Below, one piece after another: positions 34,209-46,369 of a DNA stretch of 64,000 nt. The DNA lies in NCBI RefSeq assembly GCF_050948215.1, contig NC_135163.1, positions 682,001-746,000 on the forward strand, read 5' to 3'. Both the position numbers and the translations under genes were made by a program. The notes beneath the pieces are model-generated. The model was not told the origin of the DNA, did no database searches, and saw nothing but the letters and a program-made list of their open reading frames with translations. The stretch is from Halictus rubicundus. Lineage: Eukaryota; Arthropoda; Insecta; Hymenoptera; Halictidae. The stretch's first letter is position 1; each line of letters starts with the position of its first letter.

Positions 34209-37200
34209 AAATTATTTATCAAATACGTCTATTAAGTACATCTAAGTACACAAACGGAAAAATTGTTCGAATCACCGATCTTATTTTGATGATCGACGCC
34301 TTCGTTCTCCTGTGAATTATTCTATCCTGACCCTTCAGCTTTGCTCTCTTTGGCAGATGTCTGTACAGAGCGTCGCTGAATGCGGCACTCTCCTCTTCTA
34401 TTTCAGTTTTGTAGGTCTGATCGCGTTTTGTTCTATTTACCGGTAAAATCAAGCGCCATTTTTTCCGTAAATTTTTCATCCCTGACCCTTTTGTTCCCGA
34501 TTCCCAATCCGTTACCTATGAAAGGTACTATTGTATTCGTCTCTTTCTCCCTCTAAGCGTTCCAGCTTCCGTCGACCAGTTCGAATATAGGTTTGTTCTA
34601 CTTAAAACCGACTTATTCCTTTTCTCGTTCCAATACACTCCTCCTTTCAGAGAATTTCTCTCCCTTCTCGTGTAGATTATCTTTTAACGATGTTTTATGT
34701 GGTTCTAGTTTTATCTGTGTAGGTTCATAGACGTATTGCAGCTACTGCTGGCTGGTCCAGTACAGGTCTGTTTCACTGATATAACTAGGCTGCTGTATTA
34801 ACATTCTATTTATTCAAATTCTTTCAATCCTAGAAGATTTATCCAAATATAAAAATATTTTTATACTTTCCATGTTTTTGAAAGAAAAAATTGGAATTAA
34901 GTCATTTTGACCCATTTTAGTTCTAGTCTTATGTGAAGGTCAAGTTGTTCCTTTTTTCATTCCATTACACACCTCTCTTCAGTGATTTCTCCTTCCTTTT
35001 TTGTGTAAATTATTCTTGAATGATGTTGTACATAGACCTCCTTCCAGTTTGATGTGTGTACGTCTGGCCATACAATGCTCGTTCTACTTAATGTCTCTTT
35101 ATCTCTTTTCAATGGCTTCCTTGTCTTAGAAATAGAAGAAGATAAGAACAGAAATAATTACTTCTTATCATAATTATTTCTTATTAGTTCTTATCTTATC
35201 TTCTTATTTCTTATCTTAATAATTTATTACAAAAATTTTTAGAATTTTGGGACAAGTTATTCTATGGGAACGAAGAAGTCAAACACAGAGAAAATACACT
35301 GGAGAATATTTGTTTGATCTGTATGATGATACAAAATAGAAATGTACTAGCATGTCCGATCATAATTTTCCCTGTCTACTAATAAGAAATGAAAGATATC
35401 ATAATATACAATTAGTGTAATTATACATCTATTCAAGTCGGTACTGCTACCACAACGGTTGTTACCTTTCCTGTTCTGCTCAATTAAACATTACGAAAAA
35501 ATGTACGAACATTCTATTCAATAGCACATCCGACTATAAATATTTTCCGAATGTTTCACTATAAAATAGATTTTTAAAAAATTCTAGAAATTAAAAATTG
35601 CTGATTTTATATTGAAATTATCAGGTAGCCACGTTACCTTACCAACACGTCTGACCGTGTCGATGAGGCAGAACATTATCTTGTACGTGCCTTCGGACAA
35701 AGGACATACATTTCAACTTTCAATGGAATTAAATGAATGAAAATACACGAAACTTAAAATTATATAATTTCAAGGTTTAAATAAAATAAAATTAAACCGT
35801 TTTCCCTCCTACTGCAAGGTGCACCCCGCGTTTAACCGATATTTACAGTTACAGCAAGGTTATGTTCGCTCTAAGTACGATCGAGCTGCCCTCTTCACGA
35901 GGGCAAGGTTTGTCATGGATTTGGCATGGATTTGCGACTGCAAACATTGCATTCAAATATCGATCCCAATGCGGAGGGTCAGAATTTATCGACAGGTTTT
36001 GGTGGCAAATTCATAGCAAATCAAGAGCAAACTGCTTACTGGAAATAGAGTGGCTTGGAAAAATGAACAAAATAAGAAAAGAAATATTATTAAATTATTA
36101 ATATTAGGAGATAGGAAGTAAAAAATGGTGTGCGAGATAGGAGAATGAGTGATGTGAAATGAATAATGTAAATCAAGTCCCATTTCTTGACCAGGAGGTC
36201 GGAATAGAATAAATATATAAAAACATTTTCTATCCCACGGATTGTCTAAAATTGACGGCTCCGAATGGGAGCACCCAGTTAATTAACTTTTAAAGCGTGC
36301 TATCTTGGTGTCGCAGAGTGCGGAAAGGTGGGTCGCTAATCGGGGCGTTGGCATTAATTATTCGCCAGCTGATCGGGCGCAGGCTTGATCTGATTGGCTG
36401 GCGAGCCATCTTAGCATTCAATCACGTCGCGTAGGTTGACGATCAAGTTTGCCCGCGCGTCGGATTACGGATTCGCGGTTTATCTCGCCTTGTGACGTTG
36501 AACGTTCACCTTTAACTTCTGCCCACTTATAGTGTGATATTTACGGTGACGAGCGGACACGAGGCGTGAAGCAATGGACAGCCGCCGATGTCGCGGCGCG
36601 GCGGAACAACAGCTTTTTGCTCGTCGCGTTGTAAAAACAGATAGAGCACGGGGCATGGGCTTGCAGCGTTCACAATGGCTTCCTTTTGTCGCTTGTAAAC
36701 TTTGTCGGCGTGCGCGCGTGCGGGCGAGAGCGATATTTTTTCAAACAGAGGAAAAGATAACCAGAAGCAACAAGAATCCCGTGTGCAGTCGCGCGTATAA
36801 TCGCACTCGCGTCCACGCTCTCCTGGTAGACGTCATCGAGCTACCCTTAAACGAGTCCGGATACGTATGACATTTAGGTAGACCAAGTGATTGATTGGCG
36901 CCCCGTTCGAATGATCGATCGCTTTATGTTATATGAGCCAGCCAATTGGCTCCCGAGTGTGCCGAACATTTTCTGATTTAGCCCGCTCTTTGGTAACTTT
37001 AATACTTCGCGCGGAATAATTGATTAATGGCAGCATCGAAATCACGTTTTTCTAGATCAAGCTTACCTTTCACACACACACACACACACACACAGTATGT
37101 TGACTCAATCACTAACTGGCTGAAAACGTCGACCAACGTTATTCCAGCTTTATTCACGAACGTCTGCGGAGGTATTGATAATAAAATGTTGTACGGCTGG

Positions 37201-37343
37201 GTTGTGTGGCTTTGAGTCAACTGAGATAAGCATGAGCAGTGTTCGGGAAATTTTTATTCGAATAACATATAATGAATAAGAATAACGAAGAAAATTTTAT
37301 TCGTCGTTACCGTGAAATACAAAAAACGTGTTTGCACACGGAC
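34209..37343. other. No gene recognised; CpG-rich patch and CA microsatellite
   Basis: 34.2-36.2 kb is AT-rich with short open frames, including a motif-free 86-codon minus-strand frame at 34219-34479. 36240-36900 is CpG-rich with several ATTGG/CCAAT words (near 36398, 36891 and 36950), so a host promoter is possible but unproved. A (CA)12 run lies at 37071-37094. Confidence 0.4.
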
Positions 37344-37345
37344 TA

Positions 37346-37532
37346 GGGTAAGGGTCCCAATTGCTGTGGGGTACCAATCACTGTGCCTATATCAATTATA
37401 CTTTATTTTAAAGCATACTGAATATTAAAAAAACAGATATTAAATTTCTTTATTAGAATCGGTTAATATTATACGTCTCTTCTAACATAGACACAATACT
37501 TAGCACCACCACAGTAATTGGGTCCCTTGCTC
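37346..37532. mobile_element. GGGTAAGGGACCC MITE, copy 2
   Basis: Ends GGGTAAGGGTCCCAATTG and GTAATTGGGTCCCTTGCTC with TA on both sides; the interior has CACTGTGCCTATATCAATTA. More diverged than copy 1 and uninterrupted. Confidence 0.7.
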
Positions 37533-37534
37533 TA

Positions 37535-38930
37535 TTTATGGCGAAATTCATTAATGTAATCTAAACAGATGTATAAATTAGCACATCTTGGAATAATTAT
37601 GCAATACAATCGGAAAAAGTGTAACTTCTAATGCAATACGTTCGTTATTTATTTCGCAGCTTACCTTCACTGTTGGAATGATTTATTCGCCCCTCTTTTG
37701 CGAGATATTGAAAACAATTTAACAGAAGAAAGGAGTATCTGAACATTGTTTACTATAATTGTAAACAGTAATGTGTATCAAAATTGATTCGACTATTTCT
37801 AAGTAAATTGCAAGATCGCGAACTTGTTAATCTGTGTCGGTCTGACCATATACAGCCTGTTCTACTTGTTCTGCTTGCTCTACTTGGTTACATATTTTTG
37901 TAATCCAGATGGTACAAATATTTTTGCGGCCGACTGTATTGCTCGTATATCGTGCGAGCTTCGTTCCCAGGAACGTTGAGCTGTAACTTTCCCATTATTT
38001 CCTGAAAATTGTAATCTAGCGTTCTTGTATGAGCCTGTCCGTCTGTCCCCCCTCCCCTAGCCTTTCCCTCTCTTTTTTTCTTTTTTATTTATTCTCACGC
38101 GAACGGAATCGGAAATGCGTGACCCGCATTGCACTCATTTGTATTGCGTCGAGGGGGAGCGTAGAGAAAGCTCGCTCTGTGAAGATTCAGTTCCGGGTGG
38201 CAGCCGGATTATAACGGCGAGTCGCACAACGCACAGTATCAAATTGTATTACAAAACTCGGGTATTTCTGTTTTTTTTATTCGGCTTTTTTCCCGACGTG
38301 TTTCCCTCGGTGAAAGACTGTTTAATTAAATATTCTACTCTTTGTGACAGGTTTCTACATGCGCGTTCGAAGTTGTCCCAACGTTTTTCCCTTTGTACGC
38401 TGTTATCAAACGGGTCTTTACCTTATTTTTATTTCAGACGAGACGCTGTCGTAAGTTTTACAGACCGTGTAACTTCTTCTTTTTTTTCGAAGCAACTAAA
38501 ACTTCGAGTATCTTGGAAAACGATATACCGACGAAAAAAGAGAAGTATCGTTAATGTAAGATTTGAGGTTTTATTTGTCGGACAACTTCTGAGAAAATGG
38601 CTTCGAAAATCTGTCGAGGTACGATGAATATTATTGAAAATAAAAATTTTCTAAGCTCATTGTGAAACACAAAAATTGGAAAAAAGTAAATCTTGTCTTT
38701 TAACCGTTTTAATAGGTTGAAAACAGTGTAATGATACTCTTAGACTCTTCAAATGTCTTCACAGTTTTGTATTCCATTTACTCGTGTTTATTATAGATGT
38801 ATAACAACAACCAATCCATCGCTATATCCTTCCTGTTAAAGAAGTAGCTATAAGTCTGTGTATCGATAAATTAGAAATCTGTAGTAATTAGAAAATGAAT
38901 AGCGACATCTGTCAAGTACTATCTTACATA
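37535..38930. other. No gene recognised
   Basis: Contains a 170-codon + frame at 38115-38627 that is rich in F, S and R with no recognisable domain. Not supported as a gene. Confidence 0.35.
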
Positions 38931-39284
38931 CGGGGTGTGGCCGGACGGGTGGTACAACCGGGCAGGGGATGATTCTACACATAAAACTAAGTCGAAAAAA
39001 AGGAAGAACATTTTTTCGTTTCATGCCTGGTTTTCGAGAAAATCGAGGTTAAAGATCCTGTCGGTTTCGCGTGCTTTAGTATGTGCAGGAAGTAGAATTG
39101 GTTGACTATGGTCAGACGCGTCAGACGATTCCTAGCTAATAACATGCGTATTTGCTGCATCTTCAAAATCAGTTTTCTCGAAAATGAGGCGTCGAACGAA
39201 AAATTGTTGTTCGTTTTTTCCGACTTATTTTTACATGTAGAATCACCCCCTGCCCGGTTGTACCACCCGTCCGGACACACCCTG
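38931..39284. mobile_element. Fold-back MITE, GGTGGGCCGG family, copy 2
   Basis: 354 bp, flanked by TA. The left end CGGGGTGTGGCCGGACGGG and right end CCCGTCCGGACACACCCTG are inverted. Arms share GGGCAGGGGATGATTCTACA / TGTAGAATCACCCCCTGCCC and a TTTTCGAGAAAATCGA block. Best-preserved member of the family in this window. Confidence 0.85.
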
Positions 39285-40376
39285 TATTTATCCCTAGTAA
39301 AGTAAAAGCGTGCCTCGGTATTCAAGTAAAAAATTTAAGTAAAAATATGAAAAACCTTTTTCAGCCACGGTATCCCTTTGAAGCAATCAGTCCTCGAAGA
39401 AAGGGTGTATCATATGTGAGAATTCGACTGCTGGCCTCCGAACCGAAATATAACCATCCTCTTCCGCATCAACGTAACAAAACATTATATACATTCTCTG
39501 CCGTGGTTTCCGTCGCTCTCGCGTTACAAATACAAAAAATTCTCGGTGGGAGCGTAAACAAGCTTTATTGTTGCTTCGGGGCTCGGGAACGTTGTGTACG
39601 ACCGTCGTATTATTTTTCAGCGTGGTTCGGAGGGCGACTCTTATATCTCCGGAACTTCGTATTCCATTTCGATTCGCGGAGCGGGAGCGGCACGGCATTA
39701 TTGTATCGGAGTGCAGGAGCGTTACGTGGCGGAATTAAGCGCGTAATCCCGGAGGTTAACGTTTCACGCGGACTTACATGTAAACAGAAGAAGGAAGCGG
39801 GGGAGGATGTGCAGGCGAATTCATCTTGGCCGGCAGATAGCCGGACTGTAACTTGTTATTACAGTGGTGACTGTACCCAGCTCCGCGTGTCGCGGACAAG
39901 TATTCAGGCCGACCGAAATAATAAAAGCTATAAATTTCGGAGCGGTCGCTTTAAAACTCATATATCCTCTGTCTATGAAACGAGAGGCGCCTTAATAACC
40001 CGTAATTAAATTCGTCGCCGCTCGGGACCCGGGTGCGCATTCAGGATCGACCATAAATCCGCCCGCTATGTAAGAAACGCGCGCGCCCGCACGCGTTGCA
40101 AATCACCGAAAAGTCTCGCCCGGTCGCTGTTTAAACTTGTCGTTACGCTTGTGCTTCGGTATTAATGTTCGCGGGAGACGCTGAATGATCGACGAACCAA
40201 CTGTTGTGGAATTTCTGGCCGCAGTACAGTCAGTGAAACCTCGAAGTGAGTGTTTCGTGAAATTTTCGTGCGTTGAACTGTTCGCGCTCGTTCGATCCTG
40301 AGAATTTGAGGGAACACACGGTGCGTTGGTAATGGACAAAATTCAAAAAATCAACCATCACGTTGTTATTTCAAAC
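39285..40376. other. CpG-rich tract with a 220-codon frame of unknown status
   Basis: 39540-40300 is CpG-rich. The + frame at 39347-40009 is the longest non-transposon frame in the window (220 codons). It has no recognised domain, no transmembrane pattern and unremarkable composition. A matching opposite-strand frame (39387-39698) suggests openness from base composition rather than coding. Confidence 0.35.
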
Positions 40377-40380
40377 GTTG

Positions 40381-41616
40381 TGTTACGTATGGAGACGTTC
40401 TCCACGTTCATTTCGATTAGAAGTTCTAATCTCTTTTCTGAGAACGAAAAGCGTCCCAACAGGCCCCCTTTTATTAATGGAAGACACTGTATGCCTTCTT
40501 TATATGAAAATCTTTAGACACTCCCTTCTGGCGTCCGTTAATTAATATTCTGATAGGAAATGGCCCGGATAACCTTCATTAACCCCTTTTAACGAAAATC
40601 TAACTGAGGCCCGCTTTACATTGGAAGTGACAAAAAATGTGACTGTGACCCTACGCGACATTAAATCTTAAACAGAGTACCCCTTTAATTTTCAGGGTAT
40701 ATAAACCCGTTCATTTTCATCCTCTTTGGTTCAGTTGAGATTCAGAAGCGGTTCAGTAATCGTGCAGTCACGTCGCGTCAATTCTAGTGAGATCGGGTTA
40801 AAGTCCCTTTCGAATCAAACGTAACCTTATAGATTCCGTTAGGTCGGTATATATTCTATTTGGCATTCAACAATCGCTCTCCGACCCCGCATTGCCAGTG
40901 CGTCAACACCGTGCATCATTAGGTAACAATTTCTCAAATTGTACACTTACTACATTCACTCGCGACACAAACAACAACATTTGTAATTATCTTAAATCAG
41001 AATATATTTGTCTTGTTTGTTAACTCGCGTAATCTACAACCCTTAATTATTGCCTAATATCCTAATCTAATAATTGAAGGTTCCCACACGATACAATCTT
41101 ACCGCTCGGATTGTATCAATTAAATTATATATAAGTTACGAGGCTTACTAATCTTAGATTCAATTCAACGTAGATTTCTCGAACCTAGTGGCTCCCCGGT
41201 TTCGCATTGGGTGCGTCCACGAAAACTATACCATCCTAGCGGATCCCCGATTTCGCCTTGGGTTCTTCCGTATCCTAGCAGCTCCCTGGTCTCGCATCAG
41301 GTGCGTCTGCGTGTTATCCACCTTCCTTTTAAATCGGGTTCGCCGCGTGTCTCTCCTAGTGACTCCCCGATTCCGCATTGGGTGCGTTCACGAAGTTTCA
41401 TCCTCCTAGTAGCTCCTCGGTTTCGCATCGGGTGCGTCTGCGTTTGACTCCAACCTCCCAGAGGTTCCCTGATTTCGCATCAGGTGCGTCCTCGACGTCA
41501 ACTATCCTAGCGGCTCCCCGATTATGCATTGTACCTAACTAACAATTGAAACCATATTCCTGGGGTAACAACCCGTCGCCGGCCTCTCGCGTTGCTCGCA
41601 ACCCTGGCTCGTAACA
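40381..41616 (+). mobile_element. Solo gypsy-type LTR, 1236 bp, copy 2
   Basis: Starts TGTTACG and ends CGTAACA, with a perfect 4-bp target duplication GTTG (40377-40380 and 41617-41620). From about 40775 on it is nearly identical to the copy at 29565-30870, with about a dozen differences by eye. The upstream third matches only patchily. It has a TATAAA near 40701 and one shortened tandem unit at the 3' end (near 41520). Confidence 0.85.
41184..41530 (+). repeat. Tandem units inside the LTR, copy 2
   Basis: Same CCTAG(T/C)GGCTCCCCG units as in copy 1, in the same order, with the last one truncated. Confidence 0.8.
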
Positions 41617-41750
41617 GTTGATAGAAGTGTTCCCATATACAGTCACTCGCAATAATATTCAGAAACTCTTGAAAAGACGGTACCTTTTTTAATATTGGAA
41701 CATACAATTTGGACTCTTTCTTAAGAACTTGGAAAAATTAGCTTACTGTA

Positions 41751-42118
41751 CAGGGTGTCCCAAATATGTTGTATTTCCTTGGAAGAAGTGATTTCTGACG
41801 CCATTTGTAGTAACTTTTTCGTTTGCGAAAATGTGTTCCACGGCTTTGTTAAGGAGTTATTAACTAAAAACACAGACCAATCAGAACGCGGATACAACAG
41901 GCGGATTCCGATTCAGCCAATGCTAACTCCACGCTCAGCGGGAGCTGTCGCCGAGTCGGAATCCCTCTGCTATAGTCCCAATCTAAGTGGCTCGTGCCTT
42001 TCGTTAATAACTTACCTTAACAAAGCCGCTAAGAACATTTTCACAGAGGAAAAAGTTACTTGAAATGTCCTTGGAAATCATCCCTTTGAAGGAAGTGCAA
42101 CAGTTTTGGGACACCCTG
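41751..42118. mobile_element. Fold-back MITE, GGGTGTCCCAAA ends, 368 bp
   Basis: Ends CAGGGTGTCCCAAATATGTTG and CAGTTTTGGGACACCCTG minus flanking bases, flanked by TA on both sides. The arms are inverted over about 130 bp (GCGAAAATGTGTTCCACGGC with the mirrored GCTAAGAACATTTTCACAG). Relatives at 28402 and 8668. No coding capacity; presumably moved by a Tc1/mariner-type enzyme. Confidence 0.85.
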
Positions 42119-42120
42119 TA

Positions 42121-43985
42121 TATAATAATAATAAATTCTTCATTTTCGGCCTCACAGCCGAGAAAAGTAATTGGCTCACAGTTCTAACTTAACCCATTCA
42201 CTCTTTTATAAAAATTTCCCTCGCACGCTAATGAATTTCACAAGTCATTATTGCACCTGTCACTCCGCATCATTCTCCCTCAGCGGCCTCTAACCAAGTT
42301 CAAAATTAGTTTATTATGTTACGTGAAAAAGAAACTTTGACAAAATTACAGGGAAAACACTGAAAGTTATTTTTTCACAAGATTTTTGATCCAGATATAA
42401 AAATACCAGCACGTTACCACCCCTTCCTCGAAATTAAAACATTCTTTGCGCCTTCTTGCCGTCGTATTTTTACACTAATTCATATCTTACGAACAAGTAA
42501 GTAAATTTATCGCCGAGAGAACGTCAATAACTTCCGCTTTGTTCTGTTACTTCGAACGAGCGACCCCGCCTTTCGGGAATCGAGCTAAAAATGGAACCGC
42601 GATTCCCGTGGTCCGATTTAATAGAAATATCGCTTCCTTTCCGTCGAACGATAGTGAACCGACAAAAATATGCTTGGGATTAACGTAAATACGATCGTGC
42701 ACTGTGGCGCAATTCATACGGCCGGCGTTCTCGATCTTCGAAGATTATATCGACTCTCCTGGTGAAATTCGCGAAAATAGAACGACGAGAGCGGCACGAT
42801 GCGCACGGAAATGTACAATATCCTGCGGATTCCGGCTACGAGCCACCAGTATTCTTCAGGGTTCGCGTGAAAGAGAATGTTCCCCGAACTGTCTTAACGA
42901 AACTAAGATTTTCTATCGCCGCACGGATTCGCCGGCAATTTTCTTCCTACGAATAACAACTGTACCGCGACACTATCTAAAATAATTAATAGAATAAATA
43001 CTTTTTGGTCGAATATTTTATTCGGAGAATAATTATTTATTATTCGCAACAAGTTATTCTGTCTATTTAATCGATTTTTTCGTCTGTTTATTCAAATAAT
43101 AATATGCATAATTATTACTTTTAATTTTACTAAAATTCTCTAAGTGTTTTTATGTGGACACATTCATATACAGTTTTTCTTGTTAAAACTAATCAAAGAA
43201 TTTGAACTTTATGAACTTTATAATGTTCAATAAAGTTCCCTCAAAGTTCCGAAAGGATTAGCGCACTGTTCTCTTCGCATAAAATTTCTAAAGATCGATA
43301 GAAAAAAGGACCCCTTTATCTCTATAAATTTCCATCGGTTAAATATCGTCAATTCTTCCAGAATCGGAAATTTAGTGATCAAATACAATTCTTGGGTCCA
43401 CTGTAAATCATTATGCAGAAATAATCGGGGAAAAAAACTTTTCGCGAACGACGAAGAGAAATCTTCTATCGGTTCGTAACATTGTTTTAGTTTCAGTGTG
43501 CTCATGTGCTCAGCGACCTTTCGTTTTTCTCACGGAACAGTCCCTGTCGTTCCTTTTATTCCTCGAATTCAAGAGAAATGTGATTGCTCGGTAATTCTTA
43601 CGAGCAGCCATTACTCCGAGGCGTGCCAACAAATCTTCGAGTCCTTTTATGCCGCAGCGACTAATTCCGAGGATTAATTCAATCGTAAAAATAGACTAAA
43701 CCTGGCTTTCCCAAGCTTTGCGTCTAGTAGGACGAACAAAGTTTACGCACAATTAGAGCGCAGTATAAACAATTGTGTTTTATAACTGCTTGAATTTACT
43801 ATCTTTAATAAACACCGGCGTGAAAAGAAGAGATGCGGGACGATTCCTACCCTCCGAAATTGCTACCCCGTATTTCTTTATAGCTTCTTCATAATCTGTT
43901 TTATGATACGGCAAAGTAAGAATTTCAAGAGGGGTTCATAAATTCTTAGAGTTCGTACAAGACCGTGGTTTTCGTCGGAAAATTG
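42121..43985. other. No gene recognised
   Basis: Mixed composition; a 93-codon + frame (42704-42985) and a 92-codon minus frame (43227-43505) have no known motif. Nothing supported. Confidence 0.4.
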
Positions 43986-44150
43986 AAAAATTGGTATGTG
44001 TCAAAATTATTAGACAACGCATCAGAATTATAACGCGTCAAAATTACAACGCGTGGAATTTTAGTCGCGTCAAAATTACAACGCGTTGAATTTGAGACGC
44101 GTCAGAATTACAACGCATCAAAATTATAACGCGTCAAAATTACAACGTAT
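43986..44150. repeat. Minisatellite with ACGCGT core, left part
   Basis: About nine 16-17-bp units of the type TCAAAATTACAACGCG, some inverted or shifted. The array is cut at 44150 by the solo LTR and resumes at 57467. Confidence 0.8.
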
Positions 44151-44366
44151 TGTAGGGTTATGAATAGTGTTCCTGATTTCTCAACATTTTTCATTTCTCG
44201 AGAAATGAGAAATAAGACTATATTTCTCGATAATTCTCGAGAATTTTTAATAAAATAAAAAAATATGGGGAAACTTTTACCAAATTTTTATAAAGTGAAA
44301 CATTACGCTTTTGTTTTGAAATGACTTCTTAAGAAGCATAATGCGTCTAATGTAGAATCAGACAAT

Positions 44367-44873
44367 CTACCTCTTTTTTTTTTTTGTAACAAAATCTGTA
44401 GTCGTAGAAAAATTTCTTTCATTTTGTGTGGATGTTGGCTTTATCGTATACAGAACATCCAAAAGTTGCTGAAGATTGGGTGTCCTTTTTCTAGTGGACT
44501 CAAAAATTTGGAATTCTTTTGTTAGAGTCCGGAATTTATTTTCTTCTGCCGCTGAACTCTTGACACTAAATTCTTGAAGGCTGTCTGCAATTTCTAATTC
44601 TAACTGTTTTTCCAGTGATAGTTCCTCGTTCTGAGAATCTGAAAGTTTTTCACTGTTTTCGTAAGAATCATTGTTATATTTTCCAAAAAGTCTGCTTAGA
44701 ATTTGTTTTGCCATTTTATACATATCTGCCTTGGATGTTAAATAAAAAAATGTATCTTCTGAATCTTTTTGCAGAGATTCTAGATTATGCAGATATTTTA
44801 TAAGGGATACAACAATCTTGTCTCTTCTTTTAGATATTTCTTCTGTAATAACAACAAGAAACTCATTACTCAA
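44367..44873 (-). pseudogene. hAT transposase C-terminal fragment
   Basis: 168 residues on the minus strand. The last 40 contain LLDVLYTIKPTSTQNERNFS followed by TTTDFVTKKKKR, matching the start of the hAT dimerisation domain (the PTS..ERNFS block). The preceding region is acidic and helical (EKQLELEIADSLQEF). Family transposases are typically 500-700 residues, so the BED finger, the catalytic core and the very C-terminus are missing. The LTR-type insertion at 44952 lies just upstream on this strand and separates any N-terminal coding part. The remaining frame is open but cannot be active. Confidence 0.75.
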
Positions 44874-45092
44874 TTCAGTATTCAGTTTTTCTAAAGTTTT
44901 AAATAAGAATTTAAGAGAATTTAAGAATTTATATGTTATAAAATAAATGAGTGTTACGTCCCGCGATTCGCTTCGGGCGATAGCGCGAATTACGAGGTCG
45001 CGGACAAGACGTCAATAATAATAATTCAGCTTTTGGGTCCACACGGCGAGTCTGACTCCGGAGACGAGACTTTCGGACGCGCGTAATTACTT

Positions 45093-45206
45093 GGCCGACA
45101 CTCACCGGCCCAAACCCCTTCGGCTGACTCTCACCGGACTAGGCCCTTCCGGCTGCTTCCCACCGGGCTAATCTCCTTCGGACGATGCTCGCTGGTCGGG
45201 TCGTTC
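45093..45206 (+). repeat. 29-bp tandem repeat, four copies
   Basis: Four diverged units of 29, 29, 29 and 27 bp, each opening with GG(C/A)(C/T)GA or GGCTGC, with a CACCGG-like centre and ending CTTC or similar. They lie inside the left LTR-like end of the ATGAG-flanked insertion. Confidence 0.65.
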
Positions 45207-45680
45207 AATCGCGGTGTTGCGGACGCTGGTCGTCACGTGGAAGAGGCTCCTCTGGGTGCTCGGCGGGCTGAGGCAGGGCTGTCTCTCGGGAACGGTCGAC
45301 AGGAGCCAGCGTGATCCGGGCGGGCGTCCTCAAGGGGGTCTGCTCTTGTTGACCCGTCACGACTCGCACTTTCCCGGAAAAATTAGTTACGCGGGCGATC
45401 GTCGGGACCGCTTCCGCGCCCAGTAACCGTACGAACTGGTCCTGACCTGCCGCTGCTAGGCCGTACTCGCGGGCGAGCTTTCGCAGCTGATATTTCCGGC
45501 CGGCGCGACGTCACAATTCTTGCGTCACCTCCAAACCCTGGCGGGTAGCTGCAGTACCGAACCGTTCCTGAGAACTTTGTGGCTCAGACGTTTACCCGCG
45601 AATGTGCAAGCCATCCTGGCGACCCAGAAGAATGCCGGAATAAGCCAAGTTGTTGAATTAGCGGACGCTATTATGGATAC

Positions 45681-46369
45681 TAGGGGTGTGCGGGTACCCG
45701 AAATTTCGGGTTCGGGTCGGGTCGGGAAATTTGTTCGGGTTCGGGTCGCTATCCCGAAAGTTTATAAACTTCGGGTACCCGAAGTTAAAGTTGTATTTAT
45801 ATATATAAGTATAATGCTGTTTTATGATTTTTCAGTTCAATCTTTTGTTTTCACTGGCAGGTTCAGAATGATTTCGGATACATTATGTGAAATAACAGTA
45901 TTTTATTTCAAATTCGCGTGTAGGAAGCATAATTGCTCTACTTTTTCCGATACAAGTTTTGTTCTCGCGGCTGTGACAATATTTCCAGCGTCAGAAAACA
46001 ATCGTTCGCTGGATACTTGAGTGGCAGGAATGCCAAGAGACATAGAGAGACATAGACATCTCATTCTGTAGATATTTCCTGCATATTTGAAAAAGTATTT
46101 GTTATTTAATGTAAAATAAATATTGTATTAATATTTGAATATTAAAAACTAGGGGTGTGCTAGGGGTGTCAACTTTAACTTCGGGTACCCGAAGATTGCA
46201 AACTTTCGGGACCCCGACTCGACCCGACCCGACTGCCATTTCGGGTACCCGAAATCGCGGGTACCCGAAGTTTATAAACTTTCGGGATCCTGACCCGACC
46301 CGACCCGATCATTGCCCGACTTGACCCGAGGCTCGGGTACCCGAAATATCGGGTACCCGCACACCCCTA
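45681..46369. mobile_element. hAT element with GGGTACCCGAA repeats, 689 bp
   Basis: Ends TAGGGGTGTGCGGGTACC and GGTACCCGCACACCCCTA are perfect inverted repeats, with a perfect 8-bp duplication ATGGATAC on both sides (45673-45680 and 46370-46377). CGGGTACCCGAA and GACCCGACCCG words crowd both ends. A partial extra terminus (TAGGGGTGTGC) lies internally at about 46149, suggesting a rearranged or doubled end. It carries a short remnant of hAT transposase. Confidence 0.9.
45906..46030 (-). pseudogene. hAT transposase dimerisation-domain remnant
   Basis: The minus strand reads VSSERLFSDAGNIVTAAR followed by TKLVSEKVEQLCFLHANL, a clear match to the C-terminal hAT dimerisation domain (ERLFS.AGNIVT..R..L). 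About 40 residues remain and no upstream catalytic region is present, so this is a deletion derivative that kept its last coding segment next to one end. Confidence 0.85.

Noticed and set aside
38115..38627. 170-codon open frame as a host gene
   Set aside because: Composition looks like read-through of T-rich noncoding DNA; no motif.
39347..40009. 220-codon open frame as a host gene
   Set aside because: No recognisable domain, an opposite-strand frame overlaps it, and the DNA is CpG-rich with few stops.
43986..44150. CRISPR-like array
   Set aside because: Units are adjacent and degenerate with no unique spacers; it is a minisatellite in a eukaryotic genome. The same applies to 5345-5938 and 30425-30788.
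45508..45516. GACGTCACA at 45508 as the 3' end of a 565-bp solo LTR starting at 44952
   Set aside because: The gag reading continues through it in frame (GATSQFLRHLQ), so the match to the true end at 56150 looks coincidental.
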